From NCBI GenBank assembly GCA_030247725.1, contig JAOTRT010000005.1, positions 1 to 64,000 on the forward strand: 64,000 bases of DNA, read 5' to 3'. This document shows positions 1 to 9,546 of the stretch, piece after piece; positions within the stretch are counted from its first letter, which is position 1, and the number at the start of each line of letters is the position of its first letter. The position numbers were made by a program, and so were the translations under genes. The notes beneath the pieces were generated by a model. It was not told where the DNA came from and ran no database searches. It was given only the letters and a program-made list of their open reading frames with translations. This stretch comes from Candidatus Nitricoxidireducens bremensis (GTDB lineage Bacteria > Pseudomonadota > Gammaproteobacteria > Burkholderiales > Rhodocyclaceae).

Positions 1-1864
1 CGCTTGCCCCCACCACCGTGCCCGCACCCGTGCCGCCCAGTCCGTTCGCGTGCGTCACGCTCAGCGTGCCCGCATTCACGTTCGTTACGCCGTCGTAGGT
101 GTTGTTCCCCGAGAGCGTCAGCGTGCCGGCACCTTCCTTCGTCAGGCTGCCCGTACCGCTGATGACGCCGGAGTAGGCACTGGCGGCGCCGGTCTCGAAC
201 TTGACGTCGGTGAAGTTGGCCAGGTTGGTATCGAGGTTGGTAGCGCCCGCCGAATTGAGCCACAGAGAGAGATTCGCCTTGCCGGTGACCGTCAGCCCCC
301 CGGCAGAAGCATTGATGCCGGCGGCCGAATCGAGCTTCAGCGTACACCCCGAGGTACAGACTGCCGCGCTGGCGGAAAAATCAAAGCCATCGGCCAGCGT
401 GATGTCGCCGGAAGATGTCTGTACGGTGACCACGTTATCGTTGAGGGCATTCGCCAGGGTAGACCACTTGATGGACGAACTACCGCCCGTGCTGCTGAAA
501 GGTGACGTACCCGAAACATTGTTCGCGGCAGCCCCTTCCTGGATCGTGATCTCGGTCGGGTCCAGCAGCAGGTTGCCCGCCTTGCCCAGGGGAGCCGACG
601 TGACGACGGCCCCTTCAAAGACTAGGCCGCGCTTCCCCGAGACCTCGACAAACCCACCGTCGCCCCCTGTCGCTCCCCCCCGCGCCGAAATGCCGCCGTA
701 GTAACGCGTGGTATCGTCGGCCCAGACGACCACCTTGCCGCCATCGCCTGTTGCGAGGGCATCTGCAGCGATGCTTGCATCCTTGGCCACGTAGGTGAAA
801 CTGGCCCGCTGTTCCGACCCGGTCCCCTGGTAGTTACCGCCGATCAGCGCCGTGCCGCCGCCGGCATGGCCGGAGGCATCCACGCGCGCCCCGTCGAACA
901 GGCCGACTTTGTCGCCCAGTACGCGGATCTCCCCGCCCTTGTCGGTAGAACCTCGGGCTTCCAGGGTTCCCGAAACGATCGTGGTATCGCCGGACTGCAG
1001 GGTGATGGCTCCACCCGCCGCGCCGTTCGCTTCGATACGGCTGCCCGTTTCGACGGTCGTATTGGCAACGGCCTTGAAGACCACCCGGCCGTTCTCGCCG
1101 AGGACCGCCGTGTTAGCCGACACGAAGCCCGAATGGCGGATGGCGCCGGCGAAGATGCCGACGTTGCGTCCTGTGATCTGCCCTACGTTCAACGCCAGGT
1201 TCGCAGGTGCGTTGAGTTCGACTTCGATTTCCGGGCGACTCAAATCCACCAGGTTGGCACTCTTGCCGGCGGCAAGAATGACGTCCCCGTTGGGTGCCTC
1301 GATGACGCCATGGTTCTCGATGGTCGGGGCCACCAAGACGATCTGGCCGCCGTTGACGGCCTTGAGGCTGCCATGGTTAACGATACTTCCAGCACCGGCC
1401 TGCTGGAGAAAGTCCATCTTGCCGGCAAGGAAATCGGCGTTCGAGAGATTCAACGTCGACACCACCAGGCCGGCCACATTGACCTGGGCGCCGGCACCGA
1501 AGGCGACGCCGTTCTGGTTCAGCAGGAACACCCTACCGTTCGATTGCAGAGAACCCAGGATCACCGAAGGGTCTCCACCGGTGACCCGGTTGAGGACCTG
1601 GCTGGACGCACTGCTCTGGACGAAGCGGGTGATCTCCCCCGCGCCGATGGAGAAGCTCTTCCAGTCGATGATGGCGCCGGAGGAGTTGGTGATGGTGAGG
1701 GAACCCGCCCCGCCCTGGAACACCGCACTTCCGGAGACGACCGTGGGATCGGTGGGATTGGCAATGGCCAACGGGGAGAAACAGGCGGCAATAGCTATCA
1801 ATAGCCGCCGCTGTGAAACGCGGAGCAAATCCTTCGACTTCCGGCGCGAAGAAAACTCCGTCAT
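1..1864 (-). CDS. TpsA-type exoprotein (filamentous hemagglutinin-like), partial
   Basis: This is a large secreted protein of a two-partner secretion system, read on the minus strand from an ATG at 1864 and still open at the left edge, so about 621 residues are visible and the C-terminus is missing. The N-terminus has a signal peptide (hydrophobic stretch ending AIAN) followed by the TPS/hemagglutination domain with the motif NQNGVAFG, the usual NPNGI-like signature that its TpsB partner recognises. Further on come GGxxxVLGDxVGLF and GGNYQGTG motifs typical of FhaB-like proteins and then, near the edge, autotransporter-type beta-strand repeats (SGxGSLTKEGAGTLTLSG). The upstream TpsB gene ends 10 bases before this start, so the two form an operon. 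Substrate or adhesion target cannot be told. Confidence 0.85.
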   Translation of the reverse strand, partial: MTEFSSRRKSKDLLRVSQRRLLIAIAACFSPLAIANPTDPTVVSGSAVFQGGAGSLTITNSSGAIIDWKSFSIGAGEITRFVQSSASSQVLNRVTGGDPSVILGSLQSNGRVFLLNQNGVAFGAGAQVNVAGLVVSTLNLSNADFLAGKMDFLQQAGAGSIVNHGSLKAVNGGQIVLVAPTIENHGVIEAPNGDVILAAGKSANLVDLSRPEIEVELNAPANLALNVGQITGRNVGIFAGAIRHSGFVSANTAVLGENGRVVFKAVANTTVETGSRIEANGAAGGAITLQSGDTTIVSGTLEARGSTDKGGEIRVLGDKVGLFDGARVDASGHAGGGTALIGGNYQGTGSEQRASFTYVAKDASIAADALATGDGGKVVVWADDTTRYYGGISARGGATGGDGGFVEVSGKRGLVFEGAVVTSAPLGKAGNLLLDPTEITIQEGAAANNVSGTSPFSSTGGSSSIKWSTLANALNDNVVTVQTSSGDITLADGFDFSASAAVCTSGCTLKLDSAAGINASAGGLTVTGKANLSLWLNSAGATNLDTNLANFTDVKFETGAASAYSGVISGTGSLTKEGAGTLTLSGNNTYDGVTNVNAGTLSVTHANGLGGTGAGTVVGAS

Positions 1865-1874
1865 CGCATCCCCG

Positions 1875-3521
1875 TCAGAAGACCCAGGAGAAAGCACCGT
1901 GCATGCGCATATTGCGAATAGGCACGGGCCCCCTGTCTATCACCCTAGCATAGTCGAGACGAAAGCCAATATCCTTGCCGAGGCCACCGCGCAGGCCGAA
2001 ACCGAAACTGGAGACGCCATACCCGTTGGCCTCGCCGGCCGCCGGCTGGATGCGTTTGACGTAACCGAAATCGTAGAAGCCGACGGCACGCAAACGCCCT
2101 CCATCGATCAGGGTCTTTCCCATGTCGGGCGTATAGAACTCAAGGCTGCCGCGATGTCCCTTGTCATTGGAGATCTCGCGCTCCAGGAAACCCCGCACCG
2201 AATCCGCCCCGCCGACACCGAACTGCTCGCCGCTGACCAATTTCTGGCCGGTATCCTGGCCGGTGAAGTTCACCCGCATCTGCCAGTCGGACGGAAGCAG
2301 CTTCAGCCAGTTGATGCCGTAGCGGAACAGCATGTAGCGGGAGTTGGCGCCAGGCCGGGCGCCAGCCCGCTGGAAGGCCTCGTCGTTGCCGTCGTTACCG
2401 CCGGGAAGGTTCTGCACGACGCTGAAATAGCCGGAGAAATCCGTGTCGGGACGCTTGGTATTGGCGATGTAGGTCAGGCTGATGGGATGGACCGTCACGT
2501 CGGGCACCAGATTCTTGTTGCTGCCGACGAAGAAGACCTGGGCCTGATAGGCGCGGAAGTCGTAGCCGAAGGAAAGCTTCTGTTCCCAATCGCTCTTGCC
2601 CTTGGGCAGGTTCTGGTTGTAGCGCAGGCCGAATACCGAGCCGCTACCGGCAATGAGGAAGTTGCCGGCGGTGGTGTTGAATTGCCCCGAGTCCACGTTC
2701 GAGTAGCCGGCGAAAACATCGAAGGAGGAATTGAGGCCGTAAAAGGGGACGTGATAACTCAGGCCGGTCACGAAAACCTGCCGATGGTGGTTATCGGGGG
2801 ATGTCACGAATTGCGCGCTGAAGATATGGTCGCGATTGAAGGCGTTGGCATATTGGGCCGCCAACCCCATCCGGAAAATTCCGGTCTTCGGCGTACCGGT
2901 GTTGTCCAAGGTGACGGCCGTCCGAAAAGGATGCTGGTCCGTCGTCCTGACCACCGCCTCGACTGCCCCTTCCTCCTCGCCGGCCCGCATGACTACCGTG
3001 GTCTGCTTGGCCGGGCTCTCGTTCTGCAGCCGTAGGTTGTCGGCCAGCTTGTTGACGTTGGGTGTCTTGCCGAGCGTTAGCGTGTCGCCGAGGGACGAGC
3101 GGATGTTCTCCTCGTCGAAATGCTTGTTACCCTCGACGCTGACCTTGACGATCTTGCCTTCGATAACGTGGAAATGGACTTCGCCGCGATCGAGTTCCTG
3201 TTCGGGCAACAATACCTGGACGGCACCATAGCCCGCATCGGCATAGAGTTTCTCCAAGGCTTCCAGGGCCTGCTGCACGGTACCGAAGTCCCGGTCCGGC
3301 CCCGTGAATTCCTTGAGAGTGCGTTCGATCACGTCGTCGGCGATCAAGGTGTTGTTTTCAGCAGAAAACCGCTTGATTTCGAAGCGTAGCGACACCCCTC
3401 CCGCCTCTTGGGCGAGCACCGACTCGGTGCAAAGCAAAGCTGCACAACACCATCCCGCCAATTTCCTCAGAAACAACCTTGACTCCGACACCGTTTCCCG
3501 TTTCGAATCAAATAAGAACAT
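1875..3521 (-). CDS. TpsB outer-membrane transporter (ShlB/FhaC family)
   Basis: This 548-residue protein should be the outer-membrane pore that exports the adjacent TpsA. It has a signal peptide ending near SVLAQ, two POTRA-type periplasmic domains (about residues 45-195, including the VEGNKHFDEENIR stretch) and a 16-strand beta-barrel C-terminal half with alternating aromatic residues. The conserved loop-6 motif VRGF is present at about residue 440 (GGADSVRGFLERE), and the last residue is Phe, as expected for barrel assembly. Length matches the family (about 550). It is the first gene of a tpsB-tpsA operon. The start at 3521 is the first ATG; a GTG ten codons later (VSESRLF) is also possible and would give a more usual signal peptide. 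Confidence 0.9.
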   Translation of the reverse strand: MFLFDSKRETVSESRLFLRKLAGWCCAALLCTESVLAQEAGGVSLRFEIKRFSAENNTLIADDVIERTLKEFTGPDRDFGTVQQALEALEKLYADAGYGAVQVLLPEQELDRGEVHFHVIEGKIVKVSVEGNKHFDEENIRSSLGDTLTLGKTPNVNKLADNLRLQNESPAKQTTVVMRAGEEEGAVEAVVRTTDQHPFRTAVTLDNTGTPKTGIFRMGLAAQYANAFNRDHIFSAQFVTSPDNHHRQVFVTGLSYHVPFYGLNSSFDVFAGYSNVDSGQFNTTAGNFLIAGSGSVFGLRYNQNLPKGKSDWEQKLSFGYDFRAYQAQVFFVGSNKNLVPDVTVHPISLTYIANTKRPDTDFSGYFSVVQNLPGGNDGNDEAFQRAGARPGANSRYMLFRYGINWLKLLPSDWQMRVNFTGQDTGQKLVSGEQFGVGGADSVRGFLEREISNDKGHRGSLEFYTPDMGKTLIDGGRLRAVGFYDFGYVKRIQPAAGEANGYGVSSFGFGLRGGLGKDIGFRLDYARVIDRGPVPIRNMRMHGAFSWVF

Positions 3522-3565
3522 TGCAGTTTATCTTGGCTACCCCCTCTGTTGCGATACATCATTAG

Positions 3566-3601
3566 TGCTAAGTTTTAAGCATTTCTTATCCATACTTAGC
3601 A
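3566..3601. repeat. Inverted repeat in the AT-rich tpsB/trxB divergent gap
   Basis: The 170-base gap between the divergent tpsB and trxB starts is clearly more AT-rich than its surroundings. It contains the inverted repeat TGCTAAG (3566-3572) and CTTAGCA (3595-3601), separated by 22 bases. It may be an operator for the secretion operon, but no regulator gene lies nearby and the match could be chance. Confidence 0.35.
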
Positions 3602-3648
3602 GAAACTCACCAAAAACTCCTCCAACTATTGCTCAACGGGCAAATCGA

Positions 3649-3654
3649 TATAAT
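3649..3654 (+). promoter_or_regulatory. Possible -10 element of trxB
   Basis: A perfect TATAAT lies 38 bases upstream of the trxB start. No good -35 element is visible at 16-18 bases upstream, so this is a weak call that rests on the hexamer alone. Confidence 0.35.
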
Positions 3655-3682
3655 TCTTGAGTCCCCCAACAACTCGGCCTGA

Positions 3683-4642
<960 letters not shown>

Positions 4643-4646
4643 GACC

Positions 4647-5198
4647 GTGAAGCGACGGACGCCGCCACTCGATGAAGAGGCGAGCGTCCTGTTTCGCGAG
4701 GCCGTAGCCGACGCGGTCCCGCTGCAATGGGACCGCGTCCACCACGAACCCCCGCTGCCGCGGCCCATTCCGCGCCAACGGGAGCAGGATGAACGGCAAG
4801 CCCTGCAGGACTCCCTGCTTGCCCCCGAACTCCTTGATCTGCACCTCGAAGGCGGCGACGAAGCCGCCTGGCTTCGTCCCGGCCTCGCCCGCAACATCCT
4901 GCGGGATCTGCGCCGCGGCCGCTGGGTAGTCCAGGGCGAAATCGACCTCCACGGCCTGAATCGCGACGAGGCACGCCACCAGACCGCCGCCTTTCTGGCC
5001 GAATGCCTGCTCCGCGGCTATCGCTGCGTACGCATCGTCCATGGCAAGGGCCTGCGTTCCCCGGGCCGGGAACCGGTGCTCAAGAAACTCGTCCTGGGCT
5101 GGCTGGCCCAGCGCAAGGAAGTGCTGGCCTTCTGTCAGGCCCAGGCGGTCGCAGGTGGAGCAGGTGCGGTGATCGCCCTGTTGCAGTCGGGCCGCTAA
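4647..5198 (+). CDS. Smr domain protein
   Basis: This 183-residue protein carries a C-terminal Smr (small MutS-related) domain, a fold linked to DNA or RNA nicking. The domain motifs are visible in order: EIDLHGL, then RIVHGKGLRS, and finally GGAGAVIALL near the end. The N-terminal half is charged and probably disordered, as in YdaL/SmrA-like proteins. The GTG at 4647 is chosen because it lies directly after the trxB stop and because the longer open frame upstream would overlap trxB by about 140 bases with low-complexity sequence. Substrate is unknown. Confidence 0.85.
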   Translation: MKRRTPPLDEEASVLFREAVADAVPLQWDRVHHEPPLPRPIPRQREQDERQALQDSLLAPELLDLHLEGGDEAAWLRPGLARNILRDLRRGRWVVQGEIDLHGLNRDEARHQTAAFLAECLLRGYRCVRIVHGKGLRSPGREPVLKKLVLGWLAQRKEVLAFCQAQAVAGGAGAVIALLQSGR

Positions 5199-5271
5199 TT
5201 GGCCGAAATCAAGGCGGCGCCAAAGTCCTTTGGTATCCTGCGCCACCTGACCTCACCGGACATCCCAATTT

Positions 5272-5868
5272 ATGAAGAACGCCCTGATGACGATCTTCCT
5301 CGCCATTTTCGTCGTGCTGATGGCGGCCGTATTCCTTTGGCAGCCCCTCACGATCCCGTTCTCGAAGGCATCCATCACGAACGACTTCGTCCTGCAGACG
5401 ACCGAAGGCGCCTTGGATTCCAAGTCCTTGCGGGGCAAAGTGCTGGCGCTGTTTTTCGGCTATGCCGGCTGCGGCGACGAATGCGGCATCCGCCTGGAGA
5501 AGCTGAAAAAGTCCTATGAGACGCTCCATCCCGGGGACCGCGCCCAAGTCAGAATCATCATCGTCAGCGTGGACCCGGAGCAGGACACTCCCGCACGCAT
5601 CGGCGCCTATGCGCGCGGCATCCACCCAGATTTCATCGGCGGGACCGGCAAACCCGAGGAAATCAAGGCCATGGCCGATGCCTTCGCGGTCAACTACGCG
5701 AAGCACAGCTTGGCGGACGGCAGCTACATCGTCCAGACCAGCCCGATGATCTACGTGGTGGATGCGGAGGGCAAGTTCGCCTCGGTGCTCAACGACAACC
5801 TGCCTGTCGATAAAACCGCCGACGCCCTGCGCTCCCGCGTACCGACGCCCCAACTGCCTGGAAGGTAG
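5272..5868 (+). CDS. SCO1/SenC-like thioredoxin-fold protein, lacking the usual copper His
   Basis: This 198-residue protein has one N-terminal membrane anchor (about residues 4-24) and a periplasmic thioredoxin-like domain of the SCO/SenC family, which normally delivers copper to the CuA or CuB site of terminal oxidases. The metal-binding Cys pair is present (CGDEC, at about 67-71). In canonical SCO proteins a third ligand, His, occurs in a DYxVDH motif; here the aligned stretch reads SYIVQTSPMIYVV, with Gln/Thr in its place. It may therefore work as a thiol reductase rather than a copper carrier. It stands alone, downstream of the Smr gene and convergent with glnB. Confidence 0.85.
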   Translation: MKNALMTIFLAIFVVLMAAVFLWQPLTIPFSKASITNDFVLQTTEGALDSKSLRGKVLALFFGYAGCGDECGIRLEKLKKSYETLHPGDRAQVRIIIVSVDPEQDTPARIGAYARGIHPDFIGGTGKPEEIKAMADAFAVNYAKHSLADGSYIVQTSPMIYVVDAEGKFASVLNDNLPVDKTADALRSRVPTPQLPGR

Positions 5869-5898
5869 CCCCTTTCGAGCGCCGCGCGATCCAATGAG

Positions 5899-5935
5899 TC
5901 GCCCCCTTCCACAGGGAGGGGGTCGGGGGGATGGT
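5899..5935. repeat. GC-rich intergenic repeat, copy 1
   Basis: A stretch of a C-rich run followed by two G-rich runs and GATGG lies in the gap between the SCO-like gene and glnB. A closely similar sequence occurs inside ileS at 48996-49033. Both can be aligned without gaps over the core with only a few mismatches. Such GC-rich dispersed repeats are common in betaproteobacterial genomes; function is not known. Confidence 0.6.
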
Positions 5936-5951
5936 CGTCAGGTTCGCCGCA

Positions 5952-7957
<2,006 letters not shown>

Positions 7958-7967
7958 TTCCGGCTCC

Positions 7968-8702
7968 TCAGCGCTTGGGCAGGAGCCTGGCAAGAGGCCT
8001 GCCGTCGCTCGCATCGACGAACCAGACCTCCTCCAGCTTGCCGATCAGGTAACGGTTCTTCAACGTCAGGTCCACGGGTTTGCCGTCGGTGGCCTTCCAG
8101 AAGGTCGTGCTGTCGGCGTGCCGGGGATTGACCCAGCGGGCCCAAGCCACCATGCCGATGCGGCCGGGCTTTGACAGCTCCGCCGCCCGCGCCGGTGTCG
8201 CCTCGATGACCGCCGCGAAGCCGGCATCGTCCTCGACCGTAGGCCGGGCGAAGAACGCGTAGGGATTGTCGAAGGCGAAGAAATAGTCGTAACGCCAAAC
8301 GCGCCTTACCTGCCGGGGACGTCCCGGGAAATCCTCATGGACGTAGGGGGTGCCTTGCTCCCGTTCGCGCGTGCCGAGCGGCAGGAACTTGAACCGGTAG
8401 TAATCGGCCTCGGCCGGATTGGCCTGGGGCTGCCAACTCCAGCCCTCCGCGACCTGGTTGAAGTTCATGCGATAGAGGATGTGCAGGCGGCCCGCGGCGG
8501 TATCGTGCCGCAGCACCAGGTTCTCGTCCGCCAGGTCGACCGCAACCGCAAACCGGCCGTCGGCCGGCTTGGCGACAGCCAGATCGTAGGTCTGCTCGAT
8601 ATCTGCGCCCAGCACCTCCAGCGCCTGGCGGGCGCCTGGGGGTTCCGCCTGGGCCGTGTTGAGCAGCAGCGCCGCGAACAATCCGGGAACTAGGCGGCGC
8701 AT
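7968..8702 (-). CDS. Conserved secreted protein of unknown function
   Basis: I do not recognise the family of this 244-residue protein. It has a clear Sec signal peptide (MRRLVPGLFAALLLNTAQA) and so is probably periplasmic. The mature part is rich in aromatic residues and Arg, with no cysteines and no obvious catalytic motif; a WxYDYFFAFDNPYAFFARP region stands out. It lies 10 bases after ppa and 10 bases before nadE on the same strand, so it is probably in their transcript, but neither neighbour explains it. Confidence 0.75.
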   Translation of the reverse strand: MRRLVPGLFAALLLNTAQAEPPGARQALEVLGADIEQTYDLAVAKPADGRFAVAVDLADENLVLRHDTAAGRLHILYRMNFNQVAEGWSWQPQANPAEADYYRFKFLPLGTREREQGTPYVHEDFPGRPRQVRRVWRYDYFFAFDNPYAFFARPTVEDDAGFAAVIEATPARAAELSKPGRIGMVAWARWVNPRHADSTTFWKATDGKPVDLTLKNRYLIGKLEEVWFVDASDGRPLARLLPKR

Positions 8703-8711
8703 GGCATTTCC

Positions 8712-9260
8712 TCAGTAAGCAGGCTTTTCCTTGGCTTCGTCGTAGCGCCTGACGCCGGTCATGATCTCGCCCTTGGCCTCCTCGACGCCGACCCAGCCGT
8801 TCACCTTGACGAACTTGCCGGGTTCGAGATCCTTGTAATGCTCGAAGAAATGGGAAATCTGGTCGAGGATGATCTGGGGCAGGTCGCGGGGACTCTCCAC
8901 GCTCCGGTACATGGGCGTCAGTTTGTCCACCGGCACGGCGAGCACCTTGGCGTCGTCGCCGGCCTCGTCGGTCATCTTCAGCATGCCGATGGGACGGCAG
9001 CGCACCACCACGCCGGGGGGCAGGGCAAACTGGGACATGACAAGGACGTCCACGGGATCGCCGTCGCCGGCGATGGTGTGGGGAATGTAGCCGTAGTTGC
9101 AGGGATAGTGCATGGCCGTGCACATGAAACGGTCCACGAAGATCGCCCCGGAATCCTTGTCCACCTCGTACTTGATCGGCTCGGCGTGCATCGGAATTTC
9201 GATGATGACGTTGAAGTCGTTCGGCAAATCCTTGCCGGCGGGGACGCTGTTGAGGGCCAC
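8712..9260 (-). CDS. ppa: Inorganic pyrophosphatase (family I)
   Basis: This 182-residue cytoplasmic enzyme hydrolyses pyrophosphate and so pulls biosynthetic reactions forward. The family I signature with the metal-binding aspartates is visible (DGDPVDVLV), preceded by the substrate-binding stretch [14 protein letters not shown] and [11 protein letters not shown]. Length and order of motifs match bacterial hexameric enzymes (about 175-180). It follows the CopZ-like gene on the same strand, 44 bases away. Confidence 0.96.
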   Translation of the reverse strand: MALNSVPAGKDLPNDFNVIIEIPMHAEPIKYEVDKDSGAIFVDRFMCTAMHYPCNYGYIPHTIAGDGDPVDVLVMSQFALPPGVVVRCRPIGMLKMTDEAGDDAKVLAVPVDKLTPMYRSVESPRDLPQIILDQISHFFEHYKDLEPGKFVKVNGWVGVEEAKGEIMTGVRRYDEAKEKPAY

Positions 9261-9304
9261 GGCTTACTCCTGCGGGGAAAAAGAATGGAATTATACAGGG
9301 CCGC

Positions 9305-9511
9305 TCAAGCCGCCTCGAAGCCGGCGTCGGCAATCGCCTGGGCCATGGCTTCCCGCGTCACCCGGCCGGGCTCGTATTCGACGCGGGCCTCGCACTTTTC
9401 CAGCGAGACTTCGGCCTTGCCGACGCCCGGCAGGCCCTGCAACACGTTGGTGACGCTCTTGACGCAGCCGCCGCAGGACATGCCGGTCACTTTGAGGACA
9501 GTGGTTTCCAT
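9305..9511 (-). CDS. CopZ-like heavy-metal-associated domain protein
   Basis: This 68-residue protein is a single HMA domain with the Cu(I)-binding motif GMSCGGC at about residues 10-16 and the expected beta-alpha-beta pattern ending DAGFEAA. Such proteins carry Cu(I) in the cytoplasm and pass it to P-type ATPases. It sits 36 bases downstream of copA on the same strand, so it is the likely soluble partner of that pump. The GG between the cysteines differs from the AA in the CopA domains, which suggests it did not arise from them recently. Confidence 0.9.
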   Translation of the reverse strand: METTVLKVTGMSCGGCVKSVTNVLQGLPGVGKAEVSLEKCEARVEYEPGRVTREAMAQAIADAGFEAA

Positions 9512-9546
9512 GGTCTAGCTCCTTGAGGGATTTGGGGCGCCGGCGC

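Noticed and set aside
852..3035. Long plus-strand open frame of 727 codons across tpsA and tpsB
   Set aside because: The minus strand has clear signal peptides, the TPS domain and the VRGF barrel motif; the plus-strand frame has no recognisable domain and crosses two real genes.
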